This document shows, piece by piece, positions 34,435 through 44,179 of a stretch of 64,000 nt of DNA. Within the stretch, counting starts at the first letter, position 1; each line of letters opens with the position of its first letter. The stretch is from Sulfitobacter albidus (lineage in GTDB: Bacteria; Pseudomonadota; Alphaproteobacteria; Rhodobacterales; Rhodobacteraceae). Under the pieces are notes generated by a model. It made no database searches. It had not been told where the DNA came from and saw only the letters and a program-made list of their open reading frames with translations. A program made the translations under genes and the position numbers. Location of the stretch: contig NZ_CP073581.1 of NCBI RefSeq assembly GCF_018200035.1, positions 2,848,501 through 2,912,500 of the forward strand, read 5' to 3'.

Positions 34435-37400
34435 ATGCCCTTGCGCCTTCACGTCGTCATCATCAGCTGGGACGGGTATCACGACAGGGCGCGCGCTATC
34501 GCCGACGCTTTGGTTGGTGAAGTGGACGCGCTGAGCGTGGTCACGTCCAACGCCCGGGGCACAGCGGAGGACGGCCCGGGCGAGTGGGTTTTGGTGCCGC
34601 AGTCGTGGTACTTCGGGCGCAAGTTCCGCGCGGCGCTGGATCTGGTGGCCGACGATACGGTGATGTTGCAGATTCAGGCCGACACCCATAGCGACGATTG
34701 GCCGGCTGTCGCGCGGGCCTGTGCGCGGGCCTTTGCGGAGCGTCCCGATATCGGCCTGTGGATCCCGGATATTACTTGGACCCCTTGGCCGGTCGATGTG
34801 GTGTCAGAAGGTGAAATCCCGGGCACCCCGCTTTTGCGCGTGGCACAAACGGACGGCATCGTCTGGGCGCTGCATCCCGATCTGCTGCCAAGCCTGCGCG
34901 CGCTTGATTACGAGGGAAACAATCTGGGTTGGGGCATTGACTGGGTCGCGCTGCACGAGGCCGCGCAACAGGGACGTATCGCCGTGCGCGACCTGTCCTG
35001 CCCCGTGCACCATCCGCAAAGCCGGGGCTACGACAATGCCGAAGCCGCGCAGCACATGAAGAATTTTCTTGGGCAGCTGCCCGGCCCCGCCCAGCGCGAG
35101 ATCATGGACCGGTATCACGCCCTCGCCGCCCGCGCCCGCCGCGCCCTTGGGCAGACCGACCGACAGGCCCCACCGCCGCACCGCCCGCCACCTTTGCCCT
35201 TTCTGCGGCAACCGCAGATTGCTGAAATTGCACTCGCCGGTGGCGAGGTTTTCGTGCGCGCGGCAGGGCGTGATTTTGCCGCCCGGGCCGACGTCCTCAT
35301 TGGGGAAATCGCCTATCCGCTGGCCATGTTGGACGGGACCCCGCCGCGTGGGTTGATCCCGCAACGGTTCCCGATGCATGCGGTCGACACCCCCACCGCC
35401 TACCAGCAGCGCAACGATCTGGGGGAATGGCAGGTCGACGGTTGGCAAAGCCTCCGTGTCATTCCGGATTTTGCCGCGCGCACCCAGTCCATTCCGCTCA
35501 GCGGTCATCTTTTGGTCGACCCGCAGGACGGTGCGCAGGTCTTTTGTGCGCAGCTGGCCGTACATCGGGGCAAGGGTGATTTGGTCGTGCGCCTGATGGA
35601 CAGTATTGGCAGGCTCCGCCACGAAGTGCGCACCCCTTTCGACACTGTTTTTGCCGGGGGTAATAGCCCGCAGGGCTACAAGTTTGTCCGTCTCCCCCTA
35701 CCCGAAACGCGCGAGCAGCTGTCGCTTGAGCTGCGGATCGACTGCACGGAAAGCTTTGAGACCAGCGCGGAGCAGCCGGCCGTCTTTTTTCTGGCGGAGC
35801 CACGGATTTGCGCGGCGTGCGACGGACCGATCAGCCCGGTCTTGAGCCAGTCAGACAGAGTACGCGGCGATACGCACTGGTATCACTGTACGCTGCCGGT
35901 CCCCTTCGGCGATGCGGCGCGCCGGATCGTGTTGCGCTACGGGGGCTGGGAGGAGGTACTGGCGACCGAACCCGCGGCGCGGGTCACGCTCACGGCCGAT
36001 CACGGCGGTGCGCTTGATCTGGGGAGCGATACCACGCTTGAGGCAAGTGTGTGGTTCAATGGCGTGCCCGGCCTTGCGCTGACACTTTCCCCCGGCACGA
36101 CACGGATGCACATACCCGCCGCCTATCTGACCGGCGCGCCGCTGTTTATTGAGCTGCGCGATGCCTCGGGCAGCTTCGCCTACTGGCGCCACTGGTGCGC
36201 CCCGACAGCCAAGCATGACCCGGCGCCGCCCGCGATTTCCGGCCCGCTGGCGCGTGATCTGCCCGCCCGCTACGCCGCTGTGCGCAAACACCTCGCGACC
36301 CCCTCCCTGGCGTCACCCTGCCCGGCCTGAACGCTGCCCTGAGTGCGCTCGAAGAGGATGGCCTGCCTATGGAGGTCTTGCATGTCCCCAACGATCCGGC
36401 TCCGCAGGTCACGCTGATAATCGACGCCTGTGAGGATCTTGATCAAACCTGTCGCTGTGTTGCCAGCACCCTTCTTTCGTGGAACCGGACGCGAACACGG
36501 GTCGTCGTGGTGGGCGCAGCGCCCGCACTGACAGACAGACTACGCGGCGCGGCTTTTGTCGACGCGCCGGAGGACGTTCCGGTTGTGGGGGCCATGTCGC
36601 CCTTCTGGACGGTGCGGCGCAGGTCACGACCGGTTGGCTCGATACCCTGACCGAGGCGATACAGATGTATCCCGAGGCCGAAGTGGTCGGCCCGAAGATC
36701 CTTGGCTTCGACGGTCTGGTGCAGTGCGCGGGGCTATTGCCCGGGGGGAGCCCTACGGGCGCGGCATGGATCCCGCTGATCCACGGATCTGTTACGCCCG
36801 CAGGGTGACGGATCTTCCCGCGACCGCCCTTCTGATGACTGCCGCGCAATGGAAATCGCGCCTGAAAAAGATCGCAAGCCCTGAGGCAGTGACTGCGCGT
36901 TACGCGCCCACTTCGGTTGTTCATCTCGATGCCAGCACGGCGCCCGTCCCGGATCCGCCCGAAACCGCTGATCTGACAAAGGACGCGGGCCTTGCGGCGC
37001 GGGTCCTTTTGGTCACGTCAGAAAGCCCCGCACCCGACGCCGTCGCGGCGCTCCACGCGATGGATTACAAACTCACCGGTTTTGCCGATCCCATTGGCGC
37101 ACCGGCGCAGGAAATGCTGCGTCGGGCGGGTGTAGAGATTACCGGTCCGCCTTTTGATGCGGACCTGTCACAGGTGATCGCGCAACGGGCGCGGGAGTTT
37201 GATCTCTTTTGGTTGGATAGTATCGCCATGGTGCGCCGCCACGCCGCCGAAATCCGCGCCGCACATCCTATGGCGCGTCTGCTGTTGACCCTCGATCACC
37301 GCGCCACGGCTGAGGCGCAGGATGTCGGCGCGCTCCACAGTGTCGATGCAATCCTCACCCCGGATCCCGACATCCTTGCCCGGCAATATGACCGGCTGTT

Positions 37401-37488
37401 GCCGCTTTACACCTCGGGCGGAGGGTTGGCAGACGCCCTGCGCGACGCCTGCACCGATCTGGGACTGCCGACGGGTGCGGACGACTGA
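34435..37488 (+). CDS. Long multidomain glycosyltransferase-like protein (three frameshifts as read)
   Basis: Read literally, a 631-codon frame (34435-36330) is followed by fragments in three frames. Adding one base at the C5 run 36299-36303, the G5 run 36587-36591 and the G6 run 36743-36748 gives one 1018-residue protein. The N-terminal ~250 residues have a GT-A-like look (HVVIISWDGYHDRARAIADAL; LQIQADTHSDDW), but I do not recognise the family. The middle is unassigned beta-rich sequence. From ~620 on it resembles a family 2 glycosyltransferase (VTLIIDACEDLDQTCRCVAS, then LLDGAAQVTTGWLDTL), ending in a further domain. Location beside manC fits polysaccharide assembly. The first join (two genes versus one) is the least certain: a separate start at 36369 is possible. 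No membrane segments are seen. Confidence 0.6.
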
Positions 37489-37504
37489 TCACCGCGGTTG
37501 TTTC

Positions 37505-37536
37505 TTTTAATGCATTTGATAACGTATACATTAAAA
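37505..37536. promoter_or_regulatory. Candidate GntR operator (inverted repeat)
   Basis: TTTTAATG at 37505-37512 and CATTAAAA at 37529-37536 form an 8 bp inverted repeat with GTATAC inside it (37524-37529), in an AT-rich island 20 bp before the dehydrogenase start. Such AT-rich dyads are typical for GntR-FCD regulators, and one is encoded as the last gene of the same operon. Autoregulation is an inference. Confidence 0.5.
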
Positions 37537-37555
37537 GAGATGCGGGGGTGGTCAT

Positions 37556-38647
37556 ATGGCGCGTAGCTTCAATATCGCGGTCTTTCACGGGGACGGGATC
37601 GGACCGGAAATCATGGCTCCCACATGCGCGCTGCTGGCACAGCTGGCAGAAGCGTCCGACAGCTACGACCTGCGTTTTCAGGACGCGCCCGCCGGGGCCG
37701 CGCATTACGCCAAAACCGGAGACTCGCTGCCCGAAGGCTCCATGAACACGGCGCGGGCGGCGGATGCGATCCTTCTGTCGGCGATGGGTCTGCCCAGCGT
37801 CAGATACCCCGACGGCACCGAAATCTCCCCCCAGATCGAGCTGCGCAAGGCCCTGACGCTCTTTGCCGGGGTCAGGCCGGTGACGGTCCGGACGGATCGG
37901 CATACCCCCCTGAAGCTCCCCGCCGGGCGCGAGATCGATTTTGTCCTAGTACGTGAGAGCACCGAGGGGTTGTTTTACACGCAGGGGCGCGGAGAGGTCA
38001 CGCAGGACGAAGCGCGCGAGACCCTGCTGATCACCCGCGAAATCTCGGAACAGCTGTTCCGTTTTGCCTTTGATCTGGCACGCAGCCGCAAGGCGGCGGG
38101 GCGCGGACCGGGCAAGGTGACCTGTGTCGACAAGGCCAATGTCTTTCGCGCCTTTGCCTTTTTCCGCGAAATCTTTGATGCCGAGGCGGCGCGGAATCCC
38201 GATTTGCTGGCCGATCACGCCTATGTGGATGCGACCGCGCTTTGGATGGTGGAGAGGCCGTGGGATTTTGACGTGATGGTCACCGAGAACATGTTCGGCG
38301 ATATCCTGTCCGATCTGGGGGCGGGGCTGATGGGTGGACTTGGCCTTGCGCCCTCCGCCGACATAGGTGCCAACCATGCAGTGTTTCAGCCCTGCCACGG
38401 CTCGGCACCCGACATTGCGGGCACAGGCGTGGCCAATCCCTTTGCGATGATCCTCTCGGCAGCGATGATGCTTGACTGGTTGGGGCTCCGGCACGAAAAC
38501 GCGGCGATGCAGCGCGACGGGGCACGGCTGCGCGCGGCGGTCGAGGACATCATCGCGCAGGGGACCGACGTCACTCCGGATCTGGGCGGACGCGCGCGCA
38601 CCGACGATGCGGCGCAAGCCGTACGTGACCGGCTGTTCGCCCCGTGA
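37556..38647 (+). CDS. Isopropylmalate/tartrate-dehydrogenase-like enzyme
   Basis: A 363-residue member of the isocitrate/isopropylmalate dehydrogenase family: NAD(P)-dependent oxidative decarboxylation of a 2-hydroxy acid. Visible motifs are GDGIGPEIM at the N-terminus, VRESTEGLFYTQG, the Lys/Asn of CVDKANVFRAF, and the metal/cofactor stretch TENMFGDILSDLGAGLMGG. It is the first gene of a tight operon: its end overlaps the next start as GTGA. Linkage to a Gfo/Idh/MocA oxidoreductase and a GntR-FCD regulator, rather than leuCD, argues against a leucine-pathway role. It points to catabolism of tartrate-, malate- or sugar-acid-like compounds. Substrate unknown. Confidence 0.85.
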   Translation: MARSFNIAVFHGDGIGPEIMAPTCALLAQLAEASDSYDLRFQDAPAGAAHYAKTGDSLPEGSMNTARAADAILLSAMGLPSVRYPDGTEISPQIELRKALTLFAGVRPVTVRTDRHTPLKLPAGREIDFVLVRESTEGLFYTQGRGEVTQDEARETLLITREISEQLFRFAFDLARSRKAAGRGPGKVTCVDKANVFRAFAFFREIFDAEAARNPDLLADHAYVDATALWMVERPWDFDVMVTENMFGDILSDLGAGLMGGLGLAPSADIGANHAVFQPCHGSAPDIAGTGVANPFAMILSAAMMLDWLGLRHENAAMQRDGARLRAAVEDIIAQGTDVTPDLGGRARTDDAAQAVRDRLFAP

Positions 38648-39678
38648 CGGGCGCGCGGGCGCTGCGGGTCGCGGGCCTTGGCGCGGGCTACTTCAGCCAG
38701 TTCCATTACGACAGTTGGGCCCGGATGCCCCGGGTTGATCTAGTCGGTGCCTGCGATCTGGATATCGCCCTTGCGCGGGCCACGGGCTTGCCCGCCCATG
38801 ACGATCTTGGGCGGATGCTGCGCGCGACAGCGCCAGACCTACTCGATATAATCGTCCCGCCCGATGCACAGGCGACAGCGATCCGAACGGCACTGGATGC
38901 CGGGCTCAAGTGGATCATCTGCCAAAAACCGTTCTGCCGCGATATCCCCGAGGCCCGCACGATGATCCATGCGGCGCAGGATGCGGGCGCCACGCTGATC
39001 GTACACGAGAACTTTCGCTTTCAGCCCTGGTATCGGCGCATCAAGCGGGCGCTTGCGCAGGATGCCATCGGCGATGTGCATCAGATGAGTTTCCGCCTCC
39101 GGCCCGGCGACGGTCAGGGCGTGGACGCCTATCTTTCCCGGCAGCCGTATTTCCAAACGATGCCGCGGTTTCTGGTGCATGAAACAGCCGTGCATTGGGT
39201 CGATACGTTTCGATACCTGCTGGGGGATCCGATCAGCGTCTACGCCGATCTGCGCCGCCTCAATCCGGCCATCGCGGGCGAGGATGCGGGACATATCCTT
39301 TTTGAACATCCCGGCGGGCAGCGCAGCTTTTTCGACGGGAACCGTCATCTGGATCACGCCACAGACAACCCGCGCCGCACCATGGGCGAGGCGCTGGTGG
39401 AAGGCACGCAAGGCACGCTCTCCCTGGCGGGCGACGGGGCGGTATATCTGCGCAGCTTTGGCGAACGCAGCCAGCGCATCCTTCTTGGCGCCGATACGCA
39501 TACCGGCTTTGGCGGGGATTGCGTGCACGCGCTGCAATCGCATGTGGTGGCCGGCATTCTGGACGGCGCGCCAATCGAGAATACCGCGCAGGACTATCTC
39601 ACCGTGATGCGGGTCGAGGCCGCAATCTATGCCTCCGCCGCAAGCGGGACGCGTCAGACACTCTCGGATACCCCATGA
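38644..39678 (+). CDS. Gfo/Idh/MocA-family oxidoreductase
   Basis: A 344-residue NAD(P)-dependent oxidoreductase with an N-terminal Rossmann fold (AGLGAGYFSQFHYDSW) and the family's Lys-Pro motif, seen here as CQKPFC where EKP is usual. The C-terminal domain (HETAVHWVDTFRYLLGDP) has the typical GFO/IDH/MocA pattern with a candidate catalytic His. The GTG start overlaps the previous stop (GTGA), and its own stop overlaps the GntR start (ATGA), so the three genes are translationally coupled. Such enzymes act on sugars, inositols and their acids; this substrate is not known. Confidence 0.88.
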   Translation: MTGARALRVAGLGAGYFSQFHYDSWARMPRVDLVGACDLDIALARATGLPAHDDLGRMLRATAPDLLDIIVPPDAQATAIRTALDAGLKWIICQKPFCRDIPEARTMIHAAQDAGATLIVHENFRFQPWYRRIKRALAQDAIGDVHQMSFRLRPGDGQGVDAYLSRQPYFQTMPRFLVHETAVHWVDTFRYLLGDPISVYADLRRLNPAIAGEDAGHILFEHPGGQRSFFDGNRHLDHATDNPRRTMGEALVEGTQGTLSLAGDGAVYLRSFGERSQRILLGADTHTGFGGDCVHALQSHVVAGILDGAPIENTAQDYLTVMRVEAAIYASAASGTRQTLSDTP

Positions 39679-40343
39679 CCGACAAGGCGCCTTCGAACAC
39701 GGCACGCGCGATTGCGCGATTGCGGGAGTTGATCTTTGCCGGAGAGCTTGCCGCCGGGACTGACCACCTCGAATCCGAGCTTGCCGATCTGCTGGAAATG
39801 TCGCGCACACCCGTGCGCGAGGCAGTGCTCACGCTTGAGGCCCAAGGGCTGCTGACGATGCGTCCACGCAAGGGTGTGCGCATCCTGCCCCTGTCGCCCG
39901 AGGATATGGCGGAAATCTACGATGTGCTGACCGAACTGGAGAGCCATGCTGCCGAACGGGCCGCCCGCGCGCGCCACAACAGCCGCGATCTTGCGACGCT
40001 CACGCGCGCCGTTGACGACATGGAAGCGGCTATCCGGGGCAATGATCTGGAGGGCTGGGCCCGCGCAGACGAAACGTTTCATGATGAGTTGGTCCGGCTA
40101 GGTGGAAACAGCCGCATCGTCGCGATCACGCAGATGATGGCGGATCAGGTGCGCAGGGCGCGGGCAACAACGCTGCACCTGCGCCCCTTGCCAAGCAAGT
40201 CAACCGAGGATCACCGCACCGTGCTCGACGCGATCCGCGACGGTCGCGGTGGCGCCGCACGTGACGCGCACCGGCAACACCGGCAACGTAGCAAGGCAAT
40301 CCTCGTGGCGCTGCTGCACGATCACCGTCTGCGCTATCTCTGA
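39675..40343 (+). CDS. GntR-family (FCD) transcriptional regulator
   Basis: A 222-residue regulator with an N-terminal winged helix-turn-helix (LESELADLLEMSRTPVREAVLTL) and an FCD ligand-binding domain. The latter has the acidic/histidine pattern for metal-assisted carboxylate binding (ELESHAAERAA; DETFHDELVRLGGN). ATG 39675 overlaps the stop of the preceding oxidoreductase; a longer frame to 39519 lies inside that gene and is rejected. FCD proteins usually repress the operon they sit in and respond to organic or sugar acids, in line with the upstream dehydrogenase. Confidence 0.92.
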   Translation: MTDKAPSNTARAIARLRELIFAGELAAGTDHLESELADLLEMSRTPVREAVLTLEAQGLLTMRPRKGVRILPLSPEDMAEIYDVLTELESHAAERAARARHNSRDLATLTRAVDDMEAAIRGNDLEGWARADETFHDELVRLGGNSRIVAITQMMADQVRRARATTLHLRPLPSKSTEDHRTVLDAIRDGRGGAARDAHRQHRQRSKAILVALLHDHRLRYL

Positions 40344-40350
40344 CACGGCT

Positions 40351-41361
40351 TTAATCGTAGGTCAGCTCGCGCGCCTTTCCGCGGAAGATCCAGTAGGACA
40401 GCAACGTGTAGCCGACGATAGCCGGCAGCACAAAGAACGTGCCGCACAGGATGATAAACAGCGATTCCGGCGCGCTGGCCGCCTCGTAGATCGTGATCTT
40501 TTCCGGCACCACGTAGGGATAAAAGCTGTAGGCCATCCCGCCGTAGGCCATTGTCCACAAAAGCGTGGCGGCGACAAAGGGGAGCCAGTTCCAGTGGTCG
40601 TCCCGAAAGGGCATGCGCCGCAGCATCGCCCACAGCCAGACGATTACAACCGCAGAAAGCACAGGCAGCGGCGCAAGCAACAGGGCCTGCGGAAAGCTGA
40701 ACCATTTGTCGAAGATCCGCTCGCTGACGAAGGGGGTCGCGAGTGAAATCGCACCAATTCCCAGCACCAGCCCCCAGATGCCGCCACGCGCCCAGCGGAT
40801 CGCCTTCATCTGCAAGGCCTCGCTGTTCTTGTGGATCATCCATGTCGCCCCGATGAAGGAATAGCCGACTGTCAGGAAGACCGCCGTCAGCAGGCCAAAG
40901 GCGATGTTGCCCCAGGTCCAGTCCAGGCCCATGACGTAAAGGCCCAGCATGAAACCCTGACTGAGCGACGTCATCAACGACCCGATGAAGAACGCATTGT
41001 TCCATAGCCGTTTGTAGGCGGCGGGTGCCTTGACCCTGAATTCGAATGCCACGCCGCGCAGAATGAGGCCGATCAGCATGATGAAGACAGGCGCATACAG
41101 CGCGGTCAGGATCTCTCCGTGCGCTGTCGGAAATGCGACCAGCAGCAGGCCCACAGCCAGCACCAGCCAGGTCTCGTTTGCGTCCCAGAACGGCCCGATC
41201 GAGGCGATCATGGCGTCCTTTTCCTCGTTGTTGGCAAGCGGGAACAGGACCCCCACACCCAAATCAAACCCGTCGAGGATCACGTAGATCAGGATCGACA
41301 GCCCCATCAGCCCGGCAAAGACAAAAGGTAGCCACTGTGTCGGATCACCAAAGGTATACAT
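40351..41361 (-). CDS. cydB: Cytochrome bd-type ubiquinol oxidase subunit II
   Basis: A 336-residue polytopic inner-membrane protein, subunit II of a bd-type quinol oxidase. It starts with the characteristic WLPFVFAGLMGLSILIYVILDGFDLGVG and carries GPFWDANETWLV. ATG 41361 is chosen; the frame extends upstream into cydA, 5 bp away. The pair oxidises ubiquinol and reduces O2 to water without proton pumping. It is convergent with the GntR gene. Confidence 0.95.
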   Translation of the reverse strand: MYTFGDPTQWLPFVFAGLMGLSILIYVILDGFDLGVGVLFPLANNEEKDAMIASIGPFWDANETWLVLAVGLLLVAFPTAHGEILTALYAPVFIMLIGLILRGVAFEFRVKAPAAYKRLWNNAFFIGSLMTSLSQGFMLGLYVMGLDWTWGNIAFGLLTAVFLTVGYSFIGATWMIHKNSEALQMKAIRWARGGIWGLVLGIGAISLATPFVSERIFDKWFSFPQALLLAPLPVLSAVVIVWLWAMLRRMPFRDDHWNWLPFVAATLLWTMAYGGMAYSFYPYVVPEKITIYEAASAPESLFIILCGTFFVLPAIVGYTLLSYWIFRGKARELTYD

Positions 41362-41366
41362 GCCGA

Positions 41367-42776
41367 TTACTCCGCCGGAACCGCGTTGACCTGCGCGCGC
41401 TCGGATTGAGGTACGCGCGGCTCGATAGACTGCCCGCGCGATGCCCGCCGCGCCAGGTAGAAGATGACGCCGATGTAGGCGCCCAACAGCAGCGCATAGA
41501 CGGCGAGATAAAGGATCAACGAGGACAGAACCATGGGCGCAGGTACGTCTGCGACGGCCTGTTTGGTGGTCATGACCCCCTGCACCAGCCACGGCTGACG
41601 CCCGATTTCAGTGGTGTACCAGCCGGCAAGTGTGGCCAGCCAACCGCTGAAGCTCATGCCGACGAGCCCGACCAGAAACAGTTTCGGCAGCCCATCGACA
41701 CCACGCCGACCCGCGCCATCGGCACGTTTGCGCAGCATCATCGCCACCGCGGCCCAGCTCACCAGCAGCATCAGCACGCCGGTGCCAACCATCACACGGA
41801 ATGACCAGAAAACGGGCGCCACGCGCGGGTGCAGGACGGTGCCATCCTCGGCCACGAATTCGTTGAGCCCTTTGACCTCGCCGTCCCACTCATGGGTCAG
41901 GATGAAAGACGCAAGACCGGGGATCCCGATTTCATAGTTGTTCTCGCGCGCCTCCTCGTCGGGGATCGCGAACAGCAACAGCGGCGCGCCGCGCTCGGTC
42001 TCCCAGACGCCCTCCATGGCGGCGACCTTGGCGGGTTGATACTCTTTCGTGTTCAGACCATGCATGTCACCCACAAAGATCTGCACCGGGATCAGCAGTG
42101 CGGCCATGACCAACGAGGTCCGCAGCGCCACGCGCACGCCTTTGGTGCGGCCCCCGATCAGCCAGCGGAACGCGCTGACGCCCGCGATCAGGAAGCTCAC
42201 GGTGAGAAAGCTGGCGAGCAGCATGTGGAAGAACCGGTACGGCATGGAGGGGTTAAAGATGATCGCCCACCAATCCGTCGCATGTGCCACGCCGTCGATC
42301 ATCTCGAACCCTTGGGGCGTATGCATCCAGCTGTTGAGCACGATAATCCAGAACGTCGACATTGTCGTCCCGAACGCGACCAGAAACGTCGCCCCGGTAT
42401 GCAGCCAGCGCGGCACGCGGCTGAACCCGAACAGCATGATCCCTAGGAACACTGCTTCAAGGAAGAATGCGGTCATGATCTCGTAGGCCAGAAGCGGGCC
42501 GGCGATATTGCCGACGATCTCCATAAACCCCGGCCAGTTGGTGCCGAACTGGAACGACATGGTGATGCCCGAAACGACCCCCATGGCAAACGACAGAGCA
42601 AAGATTTTCACCCAGAAGCCGTAGGCCTCCATCCAGCGGGCATCGCCGCTGCGGTTGTAGCGGACCCGGAAATACAACAGGACCCACCCCAGCGCGATCG
42701 TGATCGTCGGAAACAGGATGTGAAACGAAATATTCGCCGCAAACTGAATGCGCGAAAGAAGCAATGTATCCAACAT
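41367..42776 (-). CDS. cydA: Cytochrome bd-type (cyanide-insensitive) ubiquinol oxidase subunit I
   Basis: A 469-residue polytopic haem-binding subunit I. Marks are SRIQFAANISFHILFPT near the N-terminus (haem ligand His), FQFGTNWPGFM, and GWYTTEIGRQPW near the C-terminus. Its length and short quinol-binding loop match the CioA-type oxidases rather than long-loop E. coli CydA. It is first in the cydAB operon. The 328 bp upstream presumably holds an oxygen-responsive promoter, but I could not identify an FNR-type box. Confidence 0.93.
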   Translation of the reverse strand: MLDTLLLSRIQFAANISFHILFPTITIALGWVLLYFRVRYNRSGDARWMEAYGFWVKIFALSFAMGVVSGITMSFQFGTNWPGFMEIVGNIAGPLLAYEIMTAFFLEAVFLGIMLFGFSRVPRWLHTGATFLVAFGTTMSTFWIIVLNSWMHTPQGFEMIDGVAHATDWWAIIFNPSMPYRFFHMLLASFLTVSFLIAGVSAFRWLIGGRTKGVRVALRTSLVMAALLIPVQIFVGDMHGLNTKEYQPAKVAAMEGVWETERGAPLLLFAIPDEEARENNYEIGIPGLASFILTHEWDGEVKGLNEFVAEDGTVLHPRVAPVFWSFRVMVGTGVLMLLVSWAAVAMMLRKRADGAGRRGVDGLPKLFLVGLVGMSFSGWLATLAGWYTTEIGRQPWLVQGVMTTKQAVADVPAPMVLSSLILYLAVYALLLGAYIGVIFYLARRASRGQSIEPRVPQSERAQVNAVPAE

Positions 42777-43104
42777 TTTCGGGCCCTTGAGTGTTAAATG
42801 GTTACCGTTGGAAGTGGGGCCTTTACTCAGGGTTCACAATCACATGCGACCAGATCACGCAGAGGGATTTTCGGCCGGATCCCCCCTCACAACGCGCCCG
42901 GCAACATCGATTGACGCTTGACAGAAAGCGGCGCGGATCCGCATAAATATCGCCACATATAACACCTTGGGAAATCGCGATTTTTCGCCCCCACTGTCAC
43001 CGCCGGAGGCGATGCACACTGCGAAGAGACAGGCCCGATCGTCGCGCTGCGACGGTTTGGCGCAAGATCCGGCGCACCAAGGGGACACAACCGGGAGGAC
43101 GACA
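42777..43104. other. Divergent intergenic region, cydA / ABC importer
   Basis: A 328 bp gap between divergent starts, with no gene supported. A perfect 12 bp palindrome AAATCGCGATTT lies at 42972-42983. GGGAGG at about 43093-43098 is close to the binding-protein start. No clear TTGAT-N4-ATCAA FNR site is seen. Confidence 0.4.
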
Positions 43105-44118
43105 ATGACACATCTCAACCGCCGCCGCGCGCTAGCCTTGATGGGCGGGACACTTGCCGCATCGGGGCTTGCCGCCCCCGCGCTCGCCGCAAACAGGAAA
43201 ATCAAGGTCGGCGCGCTGCGCTTTACCTCGCATTCCGCCAATTTCATCGCGCTTGAGCGCGGGTATTTCGCCGATGCGGGCCTCGACGTGGAATTCGAGT
43301 TCTTTCAGGCAGCACAGCCCATGGCCGTGGCCATCGCCTCGGGCGATGTGGACTATGCCGTGACCGCCATTTCAGGCGGTCTGATCAGCCTCGCCGATAA
43401 GGGCGCGATCAAGGTGATCGGTGGTGCCCTCAAGGAAGAAGCAGGCATCGACGGGCAGAAATACCTGATTTCTGATGCCTCCTATCAGGCGGGTACGCAA
43501 ACGCTCAAGGATCTGGACGGCAAGAAATACGCCGTCACGCAGGCGGGATCATCGTTCCACTACATGGGCTCCAAAATGGCGCAGGCCGAAGGGATCGATT
43601 TGCGCTTCATCCCGTTGCAAAAGGTCGGGGCAATCATCGGGGCGATGAAATCCGGGCAGGTGGACGGCTGGTCCATCGTGCCGCATATCGCCAAACCGCT
43701 CGCGTCTGCCGGCGCGTGGCACATGGTGGCGGATGTATCTGACTACCTGCCCGATTATCAGGTCACGACCGTGTTCACCTCGGCCAGCAATGCCGCGGAC
43801 GAACGGGGCATGACCGAAAGCTTCCTGCAGGCGTTTGGCCAAGGGGTGGACGATTATGCCGCCGCGATGATCGACGGGACGGCCGATCAGGACGAGATGA
43901 TCGATCTGATCCACAAATACGTCTACACCGACCGCGAACGCGCCAAGGCGGCACCGTCAATCATCAACGGCACCATGCGGTTGAGCCAGGGCGCCGCGCT
44001 CAACCTCGCATCGGTGCAGGATCAGTTGAGCTGGTTCCAGTCAGAGGGGCTGGTCGGCGCGGATATCACGCTCGACACGTTGGTTGATCCTTCCTACGTC
44101 GAAACAACGGGCGCCTGA
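43105..44118 (+). CDS. ABC transporter substrate-binding protein, NitT/TauT type
   Basis: A 337-residue periplasmic binding protein of the SsuA/TauA/NMT1 group. The N-terminus (NRRRALALMGGTLAASGLAAPALAA, interrupted here only as a description) is a twin-Arg-like or Sec signal ending near AANR. The mature part begins KIKVGALRFTSHSANFIALERGYFADAGLDVE, of which the 'ALERGYFADAGLDVE' stretch is typical of the family. Start 43105 follows a GGGAGG. It heads an operon with an ATPase and a permease. Substrates of this group include sulfonates, nitrate and pyrimidine or thiamine precursors; this one cannot be assigned. Confidence 0.88.
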   Translation: MTHLNRRRALALMGGTLAASGLAAPALAANRKIKVGALRFTSHSANFIALERGYFADAGLDVEFEFFQAAQPMAVAIASGDVDYAVTAISGGLISLADKGAIKVIGGALKEEAGIDGQKYLISDASYQAGTQTLKDLDGKKYAVTQAGSSFHYMGSKMAQAEGIDLRFIPLQKVGAIIGAMKSGQVDGWSIVPHIAKPLASAGAWHMVADVSDYLPDYQVTTVFTSASNAADERGMTESFLQAFGQGVDDYAAAMIDGTADQDEMIDLIHKYVYTDRERAKAAPSIINGTMRLSQGAALNLASVQDQLSWFQSEGLVGADITLDTLVDPSYVETTGA

Positions 44119-44179
44119 GCCACATACGCCGTCGGCCGCACCAGCGCGCGCCGACGGCACCACTTTCAAAGGATCCGCC

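Noticed and set aside
42777..43104. FNR-type box upstream of cydA
   Set aside because: Only TTGAC-like half sites are seen; no TTGAT-N4-ATCAA or close variant.
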